This document shows positions 1 through 7,712 of a stretch of 64,000 bases of DNA, piece by piece (position 1 is the first letter of the stretch; each line of letters begins with the position of its first letter). The stretch is from Shimia abyssi. GTDB taxonomy: Bacteria; Pseudomonadota; Alphaproteobacteria; Rhodobacterales; Rhodobacteraceae. The DNA lies in the NCBI RefSeq assembly GCF_003014475.1, contig NZ_PYGJ01000011.1, positions 62,001 to 126,000 on the forward strand, written 5' to 3'. Both the position numbers and the translations under genes were made by a program. The notes beneath the pieces were generated by a model. It was not told the origin of the DNA and did not search any database. It worked only from the letters and a program-made list of their open reading frames with translations.

Positions 1-62
1 AATCGGGTTGAGACGGGAATGGCCCCATCGCGCCACTCAAGATCTGCGTGCTGGTCGCTCAT
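1..62 (-). CDS. mnmD: MnmD-like tRNA methyltransferase, N-terminal fragment
   Basis: Only the first 20 codons are inside the window; the gene runs off the left edge. It reads MSDQHADLEWRDGAIPVSTR, which I recognise as the conserved N-terminus of the tRNA 5-methylaminomethyl-2-thiouridine methyltransferase (MnmD, the MnmC methyltransferase domain). That enzyme completes the mnm5s2U34 modification of wobble uridines, using S-adenosylmethionine. It diverges from the FAD oxidoreductase that starts 61 bases away, which fits a split MnmC pair. The identification rests on N-terminal similarity from memory; the SAM-binding motif lies outside the window. Confidence 0.7.
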   Translation of the reverse strand, partial: MSDQHADLEWRDGAIPVSTR

Positions 63-122
63 CGGTGGATACCTTATGGAAGGTGAGGAGTGCAGGATTG
101 GACGAGCCGGGGTGATTTGGCA

Positions 123-1157
123 ATGGTGGATATAACCGTGATGGGCGCCGGGGCGTTTGGGTTGAGCGTCGCGTGGGCATGTGCACAGCGCGGCGCCAAG
201 GTGCGGGTGATTGATCCGGGCGGCGTTGGTGCGGGCGCGAGTGGGGGCATTGTTGGTGCCTTGGCCCCGCATACGCCAGAGAATTGGAACGACAAGAAGG
301 CGTTTCAATTTGAGAGCTTGATTATGGCAGAGGAATTTTGGGCTGAAATAGAGACTGTTGGTGGCGTGTCGTCAGGGTATGGGCGCACGGGGCGCGTGCA
401 ACCGGTGATGAACGAACGCGGGCTTGATCTAGCGCGAGCGCGTGAGGTGAGTGCCGCGGAGTTATGGCAGGGACGGGCGACATTGCAAGTGGTCCCAGGA
501 GAAGCGTTGAGCGCATGGGCGCCGGTGTCACCAACTGGTTGGTGGATCAAGGATACGCTGAGCGCGCGTATGCACCCTCGCCGCGCCTGTGCGGCGCTAG
601 CGGCAGCTTTGCGCGCGCGAGGTGGCGAGATCGTTGCGACAGGCGCGCCCGAAGGCAAGGTTGTTTGGGCGACTGGATGGCAGGGCTTGGTCGAGTTGTC
701 CGGCGAGATGGGTCGTATGGTCGGCAATGGCGTAAAAGGTCAGGCGGCGCTGTTGAGATTAGATCGGCGTGGACTGCCGCAGTTGTTTGCGGATGCAGTG
801 CATGTGGTGCCGCATTCGGACGGGACGGTTGCCATAGGTTCGACCAGTGAGCGAGAGTTTGAAGCACCGGATCGGACAGATGCGCAGTTAGAGGATGTAT
901 TGGCGCGGGCTATTACGGCGGTTCCGGATTTGGCGGGGGCTGAGGTGATCGAGCGGTGGGCCGGGGTGCGGCCAAGAGCCAAAAGCCGGGCGCCGATGCT
1001 GGGGGTACACCCGTTGAGAAAAGGTGACTACATCGCCAATGGTGGATTCAAAATCGGGTTTGGTATGGCGCCCAAAGTGGGACAGGTGATGGCTGATATG
1101 GTGCTGGAGGGGCGCAACGCCATTCCAGAGGGATTTCGGCCTGAAGCATCGCTTTAG
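123..1157 (+). CDS. FAD-dependent oxidoreductase (DAO family, possibly MnmC oxidase half)
   Basis: A 344-residue flavoprotein of the D-amino-acid-oxidase fold. The N-terminus carries a Rossmann GAGAFG dinucleotide motif followed by an acidic strand end (VRVID), and the C-terminus has the RWAGVRPRAKSRAPMLG segment and a glycine-rich GFGMAPKVGQ segment that close the FAD site in this family. I chose the ATG at 123, directly before the Rossmann strand; a GTG at 90 would add 11 residues. Divergent from an mnmD-like gene, it could be the separate oxidase (MnmC(o)) that removes the carboxymethyl group from cmnm5U34. That role is inferred from context; a glycine or sarcosine oxidase-like activity is the alternative. 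It overlaps the converging dehydratase gene by 4 bases. Confidence 0.75.
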   Translation: MVDITVMGAGAFGLSVAWACAQRGAKVRVIDPGGVGAGASGGIVGALAPHTPENWNDKKAFQFESLIMAEEFWAEIETVGGVSSGYGRTGRVQPVMNERGLDLARAREVSAAELWQGRATLQVVPGEALSAWAPVSPTGWWIKDTLSARMHPRRACAALAAALRARGGEIVATGAPEGKVVWATGWQGLVELSGEMGRMVGNGVKGQAALLRLDRRGLPQLFADAVHVVPHSDGTVAIGSTSEREFEAPDRTDAQLEDVLARAITAVPDLAGAEVIERWAGVRPRAKSRAPMLGVHPLRKGDYIANGGFKIGFGMAPKVGQVMADMVLEGRNAIPEGFRPEASL

Positions 1158-1957
1158 GACGCGGTTGCTGTCATACATCGGCGACCATCCGGGCCGCGCA
1201 CCCAAAGGGTGCCATCACCGCCCCAACAGAAGGTCGCCGGTTCAAAGTGCATCAGCGGAGCGGTGGCGCGGAACGAGAAATGGCTAAGTTGGTCAAGGTA
1301 TTCCTGAGCAAAAAGCATTAGAAGCTGGGCAAGTAGCGGGCCGTGCACGACAAGGCCAGTGTAGCCTTCGACATCGCGGGCGTAGTCGAGGTCATAATGA
1401 ATGCGATGGCCGTTGAAGGTGAGCGCTGAATAGCGGAAAAGTAGTGTGCTGTCGAAACTGTGCGTGACACTGGAAACCTCGTCTGTACGTGCCGCGGCGG
1501 ATGTGAGTTTGGGTGAATCAGGTGTTGGGTCCTCTCGATAAACGAGGTCTTGGTATTCTCGGACGGCGATGATTCCATTTTGCGCAATTTCGTGGCAGAG
1601 GGTGACAAAGCCGAGCGGGCCAGTGCGGCCTTTTTTGTGAAGGGCCTTGTGTACCGTGGTAGTCTTGGTCGCGGGCAGTCCGGCGCGCAGAGGTGCGAGA
1701 AACTCGAGCTGACCGCCCGCCCACATACGGCGGGGCAAACCCATGTCGGGAATGATTCCGCCAAGTTTTGGGTGACCGTCCCGACCGAGGTTTGTGGGTG
1801 GTTGCGCATCCCAGAAATAAAGCTGGTGAAAGAATGGAGGCAGGTACACACCAGTTTCGATATCGGCAAATCGACCCAGAGCCCTCAGACAAGCGTTGGC
1901 GCGGGCCGGGTCGAGTATGTCGTTTTGACGAAACGGTTTCTGGGCGTCATCCTGCAT
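1154..1957 (-). CDS. HTD2-type hydroxyacyl-thioester dehydratase / mesaconyl-C4-CoA hydratase-like protein
   Basis: A 267-residue protein of the double hot-dog HTD2 family (COG3777 as I remember it). Members dehydrate 3-hydroxyacyl thioesters or hydrate mesaconyl/itaconyl-CoA. The N-terminal half shows the FAS1-like dehydratase lead, with PPFFHQLYFWD near residue 40 and the RRMWAGGQLEF segment. The C-terminal half has the catalytic region, with RIHYDLDYARDVEGYTGLVV followed by HGPL. The start codon at 1957 gives a complete family-length protein. It converges on the FAD oxidoreductase and stands back-to-back with a VOC gene, so it is probably a single transcript. Family confidence is high; the exact substrate is unknown. 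Confidence 0.8.
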   Translation of the reverse strand: MQDDAQKPFRQNDILDPARANACLRALGRFADIETGVYLPPFFHQLYFWDAQPPTNLGRDGHPKLGGIIPDMGLPRRMWAGGQLEFLAPLRAGLPATKTTTVHKALHKKGRTGPLGFVTLCHEIAQNGIIAVREYQDLVYREDPTPDSPKLTSAAARTDEVSSVTHSFDSTLLFRYSALTFNGHRIHYDLDYARDVEGYTGLVVHGPLLAQLLMLFAQEYLDQLSHFSFRATAPLMHFEPATFCWGGDGTLWVRGPDGRRCMTATAS

Positions 1958-1995
1958 GGCAGAAGGCTAGGGCTGAACAGATGAAAGGACAAGGT

Positions 1996-2391
1996 ATGCC
2001 GGAACTACGCGCGTTGGATCATCTGGTTTTGACGGTGGCAAATGTTGACGCGACTATCGCGTTTTATTGCGATGTCTTGGGGATGCAGGCAGAGCGATTT
2101 CAGCCCGCTGACGGAAAGACGCGCTGGGCGCTGAAATTTGGGGTGCAAAAGATTAATTTGCACGAAGCAGGGCGTGAGTTTGAGCCGAAAGCGGCGAATG
2201 CAACGGCAGGGTCGGCGGATCTGTGTTTTTTAAGCGATGTCGCGCTGGATGACTGGCAGGCCCATTTCACCACAATTGATATCGCGGTTGTTGATGGGCC
2301 TGTAGAGCGGACCGGGGCGACGGGGCCCATCCAGTCGATTTATGTTCGCGATCCTGATGGCAATTTGCTGGAGATCAGCAATACCATTTAG
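1996..2391 (+). CDS. VOC family protein (glyoxalase/bleomycin resistance fold)
   Basis: A 131-residue single-domain vicinal-oxygen-chelate protein. LDHLVLTVANVDATIAFYCD is the first beta-alpha motif, and the protein ends with YVRDPDGNLLEISN, the typical last strand carrying a metal-ligand glutamate. The ATG at 1996 follows AAAGGACAAGG and starts at the point where family members begin; an upstream ATG at 1981 would add five residues. The reaction is not predictable from the fold alone: lyase, isomerase, dioxygenase or antibiotic-binding roles are all known. It ends by overlapping the converging FMN reductase gene by 4 bases. Confidence 0.8.
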   Translation: MPELRALDHLVLTVANVDATIAFYCDVLGMQAERFQPADGKTRWALKFGVQKINLHEAGREFEPKAANATAGSADLCFLSDVALDDWQAHFTTIDIAVVDGPVERTGATGPIQSIYVRDPDGNLLEISNTI

Positions 2392-2924
2392 CCAATGTCG
2401 GCACGCAATGCGTCCATAAGGGTTTTTAGCGATGCTTCGGTGCGCTCGTTTGTTAGCCTGCCATTGGCGTCAAAAGCGCTGCCGCTATTGGCGAGGCTGA
2501 GTTCTGGTGCGAGCGTGATGCGCGGACGGAATGCCACGAGGCAGGAGCGCATCATGGTTTGGGCACGCACACCTCCGGCACGCCCCGCAGCTGCACTCAT
2601 CAAAGCGGTGGGTTTGCCGACAAGGGGTTTCTCAGTATGGCGGCTGATCCAGTCGAGTGCGTTCTTGAGAACACCGGTGATGCCACCGTTATATTCTGGG
2701 GTGGAAATCAGCACAGCGTCTGCATTGGCAATCTGGTCGACGAGCTGGTTAACGCCTTCGGGCAGTCCGTTGCGGTCTTCTTCGTCGCCATTGTAGAGCG
2801 GCAGGTTCAAGTCGGCCTCGACATATGTGTCTGCGCCGTAAAGACGGGCGGCTTCGCGGAGGAGATTGCTGTTGGTGGAACTCGAACGGAGCGCGCCGGA
2901 AAGGCCGAGCAGTGTATGGGGCAT
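2388..2924 (-). CDS. NADPH-dependent FMN reductase
   Basis: A 178-residue flavodoxin-like reductase of the ChrR/YieF/SsuE type. LGLSGALRSSSTNSNLLR is the phosphate-binding loop for FMN, and STPEYNGGITGVLKNALDW is the family signature that contacts the isoalloxazine ring. Such enzymes reduce free FMN, quinones, azo dyes or chromate with NAD(P)H in the cytosol. No partner monooxygenase is adjacent, so a general quinone-reductase role is as likely as flavin supply. Length and start are typical of the family. Confidence 0.85.
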   Translation of the reverse strand: MPHTLLGLSGALRSSSTNSNLLREAARLYGADTYVEADLNLPLYNGDEEDRNGLPEGVNQLVDQIANADAVLISTPEYNGGITGVLKNALDWISRHTEKPLVGKPTALMSAAAGRAGGVRAQTMMRSCLVAFRPRITLAPELSLANSGSAFDANGRLTNERTEASLKTLMDALRADIG

Positions 2925-3090
2925 ATTGGGAACCTATGGTTGCTGGTTCTAGAAACCTAAGTGCGCGCTGGGAGCGTACAAGGTTTGCCGCAAAGCAGTA
3001 ATTTTGTCCGGTTGTCTATTTTGTGAGACAGAGCATGACACCATTGGACGCGATGGTGATGCGCCGCCCAATGGTGTGTTCTGCGAGTGA

Positions 3091-3744
3091 TCAGGTTGCG
3101 TTGGGCAAGATGACAATCTCAACACGACGGTTCTGTTTACGCCCAGCTTCGTCAAGGTTTGAGGCAATCGGCTGATCTTCGCCGCGGCCAATGGTTTCGA
3201 TGCGCTGCACCGGAACGCCACCTTCGAGTAGCACATCCGCCACCGCGTTGGCGCGTCGTTCGGAGAGTGCTTGGTTATGCTCGGCCGAACCGGTGTTATC
3301 AGTGTGCCCGAGCACCTGAACGGTTGTGTCTGGGTATTTGTTAAGGCTGGTTGCGACTTTGCCCAAATCATCGCGCAAGCCTGAACTTACGGTATAGCTA
3401 TCGATGTCGAACAGAATGTCCTGAGGCATTGTCAGGATCAGGCGGTCGCCGGTGTTTTCGATGCGCACCTCGTCGTCGAGGTCCTCGCGCAACTCGGCGG
3501 CCTGTTTGTCAAGCTCGCTTCCGATGATGGCACCAACCCCAGCGCCAACTGCGGCACCAATGGCAACATTGTTATCGGTGGCTGCGGCGACGCCCGCTCC
3601 AAACAGTCCGCCGATGACTGCGCCCGTTTTGGTCTGGCGGTACGCATCGCGTTCTTCGCCGCTTCCGGCGACATAACCTGGGTCTGTACACGCAGTCAGG
3701 GTAAGTGCGCTGGCCACGCAAAGGGAAAGTGCGAATTTGGTCAT
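3091..3744 (-). CDS. OmpA-family outer-membrane lipoprotein with glycine zipper
   Basis: A 217-residue lipoprotein. Residues 1-19 form a signal peptide ending in the lipobox LTAC, so Cys19 is the predicted lipidation site. A glycine-zipper segment follows at about 40-75 (AVIGGLFGAGVAAA, then GAAVGAGVGAIIGSELD), the kind of region that associates with membranes. The C-terminal OmpA domain (about 105-215) has the peptidoglycan-binding helix signature near GHTDNTGSAEHNQALSERRA and ends in NRRVEIVI. It probably anchors the outer membrane to the cell wall. It sits alone between the reductase and the Ada-like gene. Confidence 0.9.
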   Translation of the reverse strand: MTKFALSLCVASALTLTACTDPGYVAGSGEERDAYRQTKTGAVIGGLFGAGVAAATDNNVAIGAAVGAGVGAIIGSELDKQAAELREDLDDEVRIENTGDRLILTMPQDILFDIDSYTVSSGLRDDLGKVATSLNKYPDTTVQVLGHTDNTGSAEHNQALSERRANAVADVLLEGGVPVQRIETIGRGEDQPIASNLDEAGRKQNRRVEIVILPNAT

Positions 3745-3862
3745 CTCGGTGCCTCGGATTTTGCGCCGCTTTTGCGGCTTTTCCTAAGCATAAGCGATGT
3801 TTCGCGCTGTCCCAAGAGGTGAAGCTGCGTCATCGGCGGTTCGGTGCCGAGATTGTGACCGT

Positions 3863-4708
3863 TCAGGACGCAGCGCGGGCCGTTTCATAGGCCAAGAGGG
3901 CACGTTTGACCGGCAAGCCCCAGTGATAACCGCCTAGACCACCAGACTTGCGCATGGCGCGGTGGCAGGGGATTAACCAGCTGATGGGGTTACGCCCTAC
4001 GGCGGTGCCAACGGCGCGCACGGCTTTGGGTGCGCCAATGACACGCGCGATTTCGGAATAGGTAGACACGTTGCCCGAAGGGATGCGCATAAGGGCTTCC
4101 CAAACCTTGATTTGAAGCGCGGAGCCGATCAGGTAGATGGGCACTTCGGACAGGTCGTTGTTCTGGGCATTGTAGGCGGCCTGTACCCAAGGGCGCAGGA
4201 ACATCGGGTCCTCGACAAACGTGGCTTTGGGCCAGCGCGAGGTGAGATCCACCATCGTGGGCTCGGTGCCGGTTTCTGAGGCGAAACCAATGCCGCAGAT
4301 ACCCTTTTCCGTGCCCATCACGAGGCTGAGGCCAAAGGGGCTGTCGAACCAGCCCCAGAAGATTGTCAGCCCGCCGCCGCGACGGGCGTATTCGCCGGGG
4401 CTCATCGCCTCCCACTTAAGAAAGAGGTCGTGCAGGCGACCAGAGCCCGAGAGCCCCACGGCGTCTGCGGTTTCGAGGGTCGTGAAGTGTTCGTGCAAGA
4501 GGGCTTTAGCGTGACCAAGAGCGAGGTATTGCTGAAATTTTTTGGGCGAAACACCGGCCCATTTGGTGAACAGGCGCTGGAAATGCGCAGGACTCATGCC
4601 CATTTCACTTGCGAGGTTTTCAAGCGAAAGCTGTTCGTCGCCTGCGTCGATCAGATCGATGGCGCGGCGCATTACATTGAAGTGATAGCTGTGTTCCATG
4701 TTGGACAT
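3863..4708 (-). CDS. Ada-like methylated-DNA-protein cysteine methyltransferase with AraC domain
   Basis: A 281-residue fusion of an AraC helix-turn-helix (about 10-100, LASEMGMSPAHFQRLFTKWA) and an O6-alkylguanine-DNA alkyltransferase domain. The acceptor cysteine is Cys248 in PCHR, preceded by GRNPISWLI. Suicidal transfer of O6-methyl groups from DNA to this cysteine is the established reaction. The N-terminal zinc/phosphotriester domain of enteric Ada (Cys38) is absent, so methyl-phosphotriester sensing is not expected. The open frame extends upstream to 5248 antisense to the sodium channel gene; the ATG at 4708, 8 bases after GGAG, is the natural start. It diverges from the channel gene. 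Confidence 0.88.
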   Translation of the reverse strand: MSNMEHSYHFNVMRRAIDLIDAGDEQLSLENLASEMGMSPAHFQRLFTKWAGVSPKKFQQYLALGHAKALLHEHFTTLETADAVGLSGSGRLHDLFLKWEAMSPGEYARRGGGLTIFWGWFDSPFGLSLVMGTEKGICGIGFASETGTEPTMVDLTSRWPKATFVEDPMFLRPWVQAAYNAQNNDLSEVPIYLIGSALQIKVWEALMRIPSGNVSTYSEIARVIGAPKAVRAVGTAVGRNPISWLIPCHRAMRKSGGLGGYHWGLPVKRALLAYETARAAS

Positions 4709-4838
4709 GGGTAATCTCCGGGTGGTCTGATGACAGAATAATGATCCACCTGCCGCCCTGCGACCCGTTTCTTGAGCAATCTGCTTGTCTGTTCGGCAAT
4801 GCTGACCATATGAAGGCACACGAACCACCCTGAGTGAT

Positions 4839-5636
4839 ATGGACCTGACATTAATGACCTTAAGAGACCGCGTGGGCGCGGTGATCGACAGCCCACTGTT
4901 TCGCAACGCCATTTTAGGCGTGATCCTGTTTAACGCGATTATTCTTGGGCTTGAGACGTCAAAAACGGTGATGGATGCGGTTGGCGGGCTTTTGATCACG
5001 CTCGATGGGCTGTGTCTCGCCGTTTTTGTTGTCGAAATTCTGGCAAAGATGTTCGTGCGGCGCTGGGCGTTTTTTAAGGATGGGTGGAACCTGTTTGATT
5101 TCGTGATTGTTGGGATCGCGCTCATTCCTGCTGCGCAAGGGCTATCTGTACTTAGGGCGTTGCGGATTTTGCGATTGCTGCGGGTCGTGTCGGTGGCACC
5201 ATCGTTACGGCGAGTGATCGAAGGGTTGATCAACGCGCTGCCCGGCATGGGGTCGGTTTTTCTGTTGATGACGCTGATTTTCTATATCGGTGCTGTGATG
5301 GCGACCAAGCTGTTTGGCGCTGCGTTTCCGGATTGGTTTGGCACGTTGGGCAAGTCTGGCTATTCACTGTTCCAGATTATGACGCTTGAAAGCTGGTCGA
5401 TGGGAATCGTGCGTCCGGTCATGGAGACCTACGCCTATGCGTGGCTGTTCTTTGTGCCGTTCATTTTGCTGACAACATTTGTTGTGCTGAACCTTGTCGT
5501 AGGTTTGGTGGTGAACTCGATGCAGGATGCGCACCACGTTGAGGCGGATGAGCGCACGGACAATTACCGGGATGAAGTTTTGGCGCGGCTGACCGATATT
5601 GAGATGCTCTTGAAAGAGCGTGACAAGAAAGACTAG
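4839..5636 (+). CDS. Voltage-gated sodium channel, NaChBac/NavAb-like
   Basis: A 265-residue, single-domain ion-transport protein with six predicted membrane helices. S4 carries a regular arginine ladder at Arg106, 109, 112 and 115. The pore loop has TLESWSM at residues 182-188, identical to the selectivity filter I remember for NavAb and close to NaChBac, so sodium selectivity is expected. After S6 (about 210-235) a hydrophilic, helical C-terminal tail of about 30 residues could form the tetramerising coiled coil. Bacterial channels of this type act as homotetramers, with proposed roles in motility, pH homeostasis and chemotaxis of marine and alkaliphilic species. It diverges from the Ada-like gene. 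Confidence 0.9.
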   Translation: MDLTLMTLRDRVGAVIDSPLFRNAILGVILFNAIILGLETSKTVMDAVGGLLITLDGLCLAVFVVEILAKMFVRRWAFFKDGWNLFDFVIVGIALIPAAQGLSVLRALRILRLLRVVSVAPSLRRVIEGLINALPGMGSVFLLMTLIFYIGAVMATKLFGAAFPDWFGTLGKSGYSLFQIMTLESWSMGIVRPVMETYAYAWLFFVPFILLTTFVVLNLVVGLVVNSMQDAHHVEADERTDNYRDEVLARLTDIEMLLKERDKKD

Positions 5637-5679
5637 CGTGAAGAGCACCTAAATGGTGGTTTGCGTGGGTGGGGGATGA

Positions 5680-6324
5680 ATGGCAAAGCAACTGGATTAT
5701 CATACGATCCGCGAGATTTTCACACGATTCGAGGCCGCCGAAGCCGAACCCGTTGGCGAACTGGATCATGTGAATGTCTACACGCTTGTCGTGGCGGTGG
5801 CGCTGTCTGCACAGGCGACGGACGTTGGTGTGAACCGTGCGACAAAAGAGCTGTTCAAGGTGGCTGATACGCCGCAGAAGATGCTCGATCTTGGTGAAGA
5901 GCAGTTGATTGAGCATATCAAGACAATTGGGCTTTACCGAAACAAGGCCAAAAACGTTATCAAGCTGAGCCGAATTCTGGTTGAGGACTATGGCGGCGAA
6001 GTGCCCAATTCACGTGCCGCGCTGGAGAGTCTGCCGGGGGTGGGTCGTAAGACCGCGAATGTGGTTTTGAACATGTGGTGGCGGTATCCGGCGCAGGCGG
6101 TGGATACGCATATCTATCGGTTCGGAAACCGGTCCGGTGTGTGTCCGGGCAAGGACGTTGTCGCCGTAGAGCGCGCCATAGAAGACCACATTCCGGTGGA
6201 CTTTCAGCTACACGCGCATCATTGGATGATCCTGCACGGGCGTTATGTCTGCAAGGCGCGAAAGCCTATGTGTGGCACGTGCCTGATCCGGGATCTTTGT
6301 ATGTTTGAGGAAAAAAACCTGTGA
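5680..6324 (+). CDS. nth: Endonuclease III
   Basis: A 214-residue DNA glycosylase/AP lyase that removes oxidised pyrimidines in base excision repair. The helix-hairpin-helix is LPGVGRKTANVVLN, with catalytic Lys124, and the catalytic aspartate is Asp142 in VDTHIYR. The C-terminal 4Fe-4S loop has Cys191, Cys198, Cys201 and Cys207 in the classic C-x6-C-x2-C-x5-C spacing. Its stop overlaps the GTG start of the downstream kinase (GTGA), so the two are translationally coupled. No residue expected for activity is missing. Confidence 0.95.
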   Translation: MAKQLDYHTIREIFTRFEAAEAEPVGELDHVNVYTLVVAVALSAQATDVGVNRATKELFKVADTPQKMLDLGEEQLIEHIKTIGLYRNKAKNVIKLSRILVEDYGGEVPNSRAALESLPGVGRKTANVVLNMWWRYPAQAVDTHIYRFGNRSGVCPGKDVVAVERAIEDHIPVDFQLHAHHWMILHGRYVCKARKPMCGTCLIRDLCMFEEKNL

Positions 6325-7310
6325 ACAAAAAATATCAGGTTGTCGGTATCGGCAACGCTATCGTGGACGTGATTTCGCAATCAGATGACAGTTTTCTGGA
6401 CCTGATGGGTATCCAGAAAGGCATCATGCAGCTGGTCGAGAGAGAGCGGGGCGAGATGCTCTATGCTGCGATGACCAATCGCACACAGGCACCGGGTGGG
6501 TCTGTGGCCAATACCGTCGCTGGGCTGGGATCGTTAGGGTTGACGACCGGGTTTATCGGGCGCGTGCATGACGATGCGCTGGGCCGGTTCTATGCAAGCT
6601 CGATGCAGGCTGAAGGAACCGATTTTGTGAACCCGCCGGTTGCGGAAGGGGAGCTGCCGTCATCGCGGTCGATGATTTTTGTGTCACCAGACGGTGAGCG
6701 GTCGATGAACACCTATTTGGGGATTTCGTCGGAGTTGGGCCCGGATGATGTATCGGATGATGTGGCTGGTAATGCGGCGCTGTTGTTCCTTGAAGGGTAT
6801 CTTTACGACAAGCCACAAGGAAAAGAAGCATTTGAGCGGGCGGCGAAGCTGTGCCGGGAGGGAGGCGGTAAGGCCGGTATTGCACTGAGCGACCCGTTCT
6901 GCGTCGATCGTCACCGCGACGATTTCCGCCGCTTGGTGCGGGACCTGGATTTTGTGATTGGCAACGAGCACGAATGGCAATCATTGTACCAAACTGATCT
7001 GTCGACGGCGCTGGAGCAAGCAGCAGCCGATAGCGGGCTGATCGTGTGTACACGGTCGGGCCATGATGTTGTACTGGTTCAGGGTGATCAACAAGTTTCG
7101 GTTCCGGTGAACGAGATTGTTCCGGTTGATGCTACTGGGGCCGGTGATCAGTTTGCCGCCGGGTTCCTTTATGGGTTTGCTACAGGGCAGAGTCTTGAGG
7201 TGTCTGGCCGTATGGGGTGCATCGCGGCCGCAGAAGTGATCAGCCATTATGGCGCACGCCCCGAAGTAGACGTGAAGGATTTGTTCCGCAAAGAAGGGCT
7301 GATCGGTTAA
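6321..7310 (+). CDS. PfkB-family kinase, adenosine kinase-like
   Basis: A 329-residue ribokinase-fold kinase that starts with GTG at 6321 inside the nth stop (GTGA overlap). The N-terminal strand VVGIGNAIVDV and the lid segment GGSVANTVAGLGSLG are characteristic. DATGAGD at residues 270-276 is the PfkB signature 2, with the catalytic aspartate last. The combination GIQKGIMQLVE and APGGSVANT resembles alphaproteobacterial adenosine kinases, which phosphorylate adenosine to AMP using ATP; ribokinase-like sugar specificity cannot be excluded. It is co-transcribed with nth and converges on the DUF3052-like pseudogene with a 4-base overlap. Confidence 0.85.
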   Translation: MNKKYQVVGIGNAIVDVISQSDDSFLDLMGIQKGIMQLVERERGEMLYAAMTNRTQAPGGSVANTVAGLGSLGLTTGFIGRVHDDALGRFYASSMQAEGTDFVNPPVAEGELPSSRSMIFVSPDGERSMNTYLGISSELGPDDVSDDVAGNAALLFLEGYLYDKPQGKEAFERAAKLCREGGGKAGIALSDPFCVDRHRDDFRRLVRDLDFVIGNEHEWQSLYQTDLSTALEQAAADSGLIVCTRSGHDVVLVQGDQQVSVPVNEIVPVDATGAGDQFAAGFLYGFATGQSLEVSGRMGCIAAAEVISHYGARPEVDVKDLFRKEGLIG

Positions 7311-7712
7311 CGCAGCTCTTTTCGAATTGCGAGTTTTAGGCCGGACCAGGTTTTGTCGTCGGCGCGGACTTCTACGTCGACAAGGCCCATCGGTAGCGCG
7401 ATCTTTCGGATTGCGTCTTCCGTGATTTCACTGGGTTGGCCCGCGGTTTTTTGGGCCAGCTGCCACAGGCCATGCCATTGGGCGAGATTGCGCCGTGTGC
7501 GTTGATCAAAACTACCTCGAGAGGGGTGCGCTTGTCGGCACAGACAGGCGCGACGTCTGGGCAGACGTTGATCGTGTCTCACACCAAGTTAATTCTGGCA
7601 CGTCAGTTCGTAGCAGCGTGTGAAAATTGGTTGGCGCATTTAGCAAAACCGCCCGCAGACCGGGTTTGAGGCCCCGCTTCTGCCAGAGCGATTTGCCAGA
7701 ATACCCCGCCAT
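7307..7712 (-). pseudogene. DUF3052-like protein, disrupted by two frameshifts
   Basis: Three reading frames must be joined to recover one protein. The first gives an N-terminus MAGYSGKSLWQKRGLKPGLR and then VLLNAP. The second gives TPLEVVLINAHGAISPNGMA and GSWPKK. The third gives GQPSEITEDAIRKIALPMG, then LVDVEVRADDKTWSGLKL and IRKELR. The last part is the conserved end of the DUF3052 family (function unknown). The shift from frame 1 to 2 lies near 7580-7588 and looks like a 1-base loss. The shift from frame 2 to 3 lies at a run of six T at 7447-7452 where seven would restore the frame. Either the gene is dead or the assembly has lost bases. The ATG at 7712 overlaps the sulfotransferase stop (TGATG), so it would have been coupled to it. 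Confidence 0.7.

Noticed and set aside
4709-5248. N-terminal extension of the Ada-like frame (461 residues)
   Set aside because: The extension runs antisense through the sodium channel gene; the ATG at 4708 with GGAG 8 bases upstream gives the natural start.
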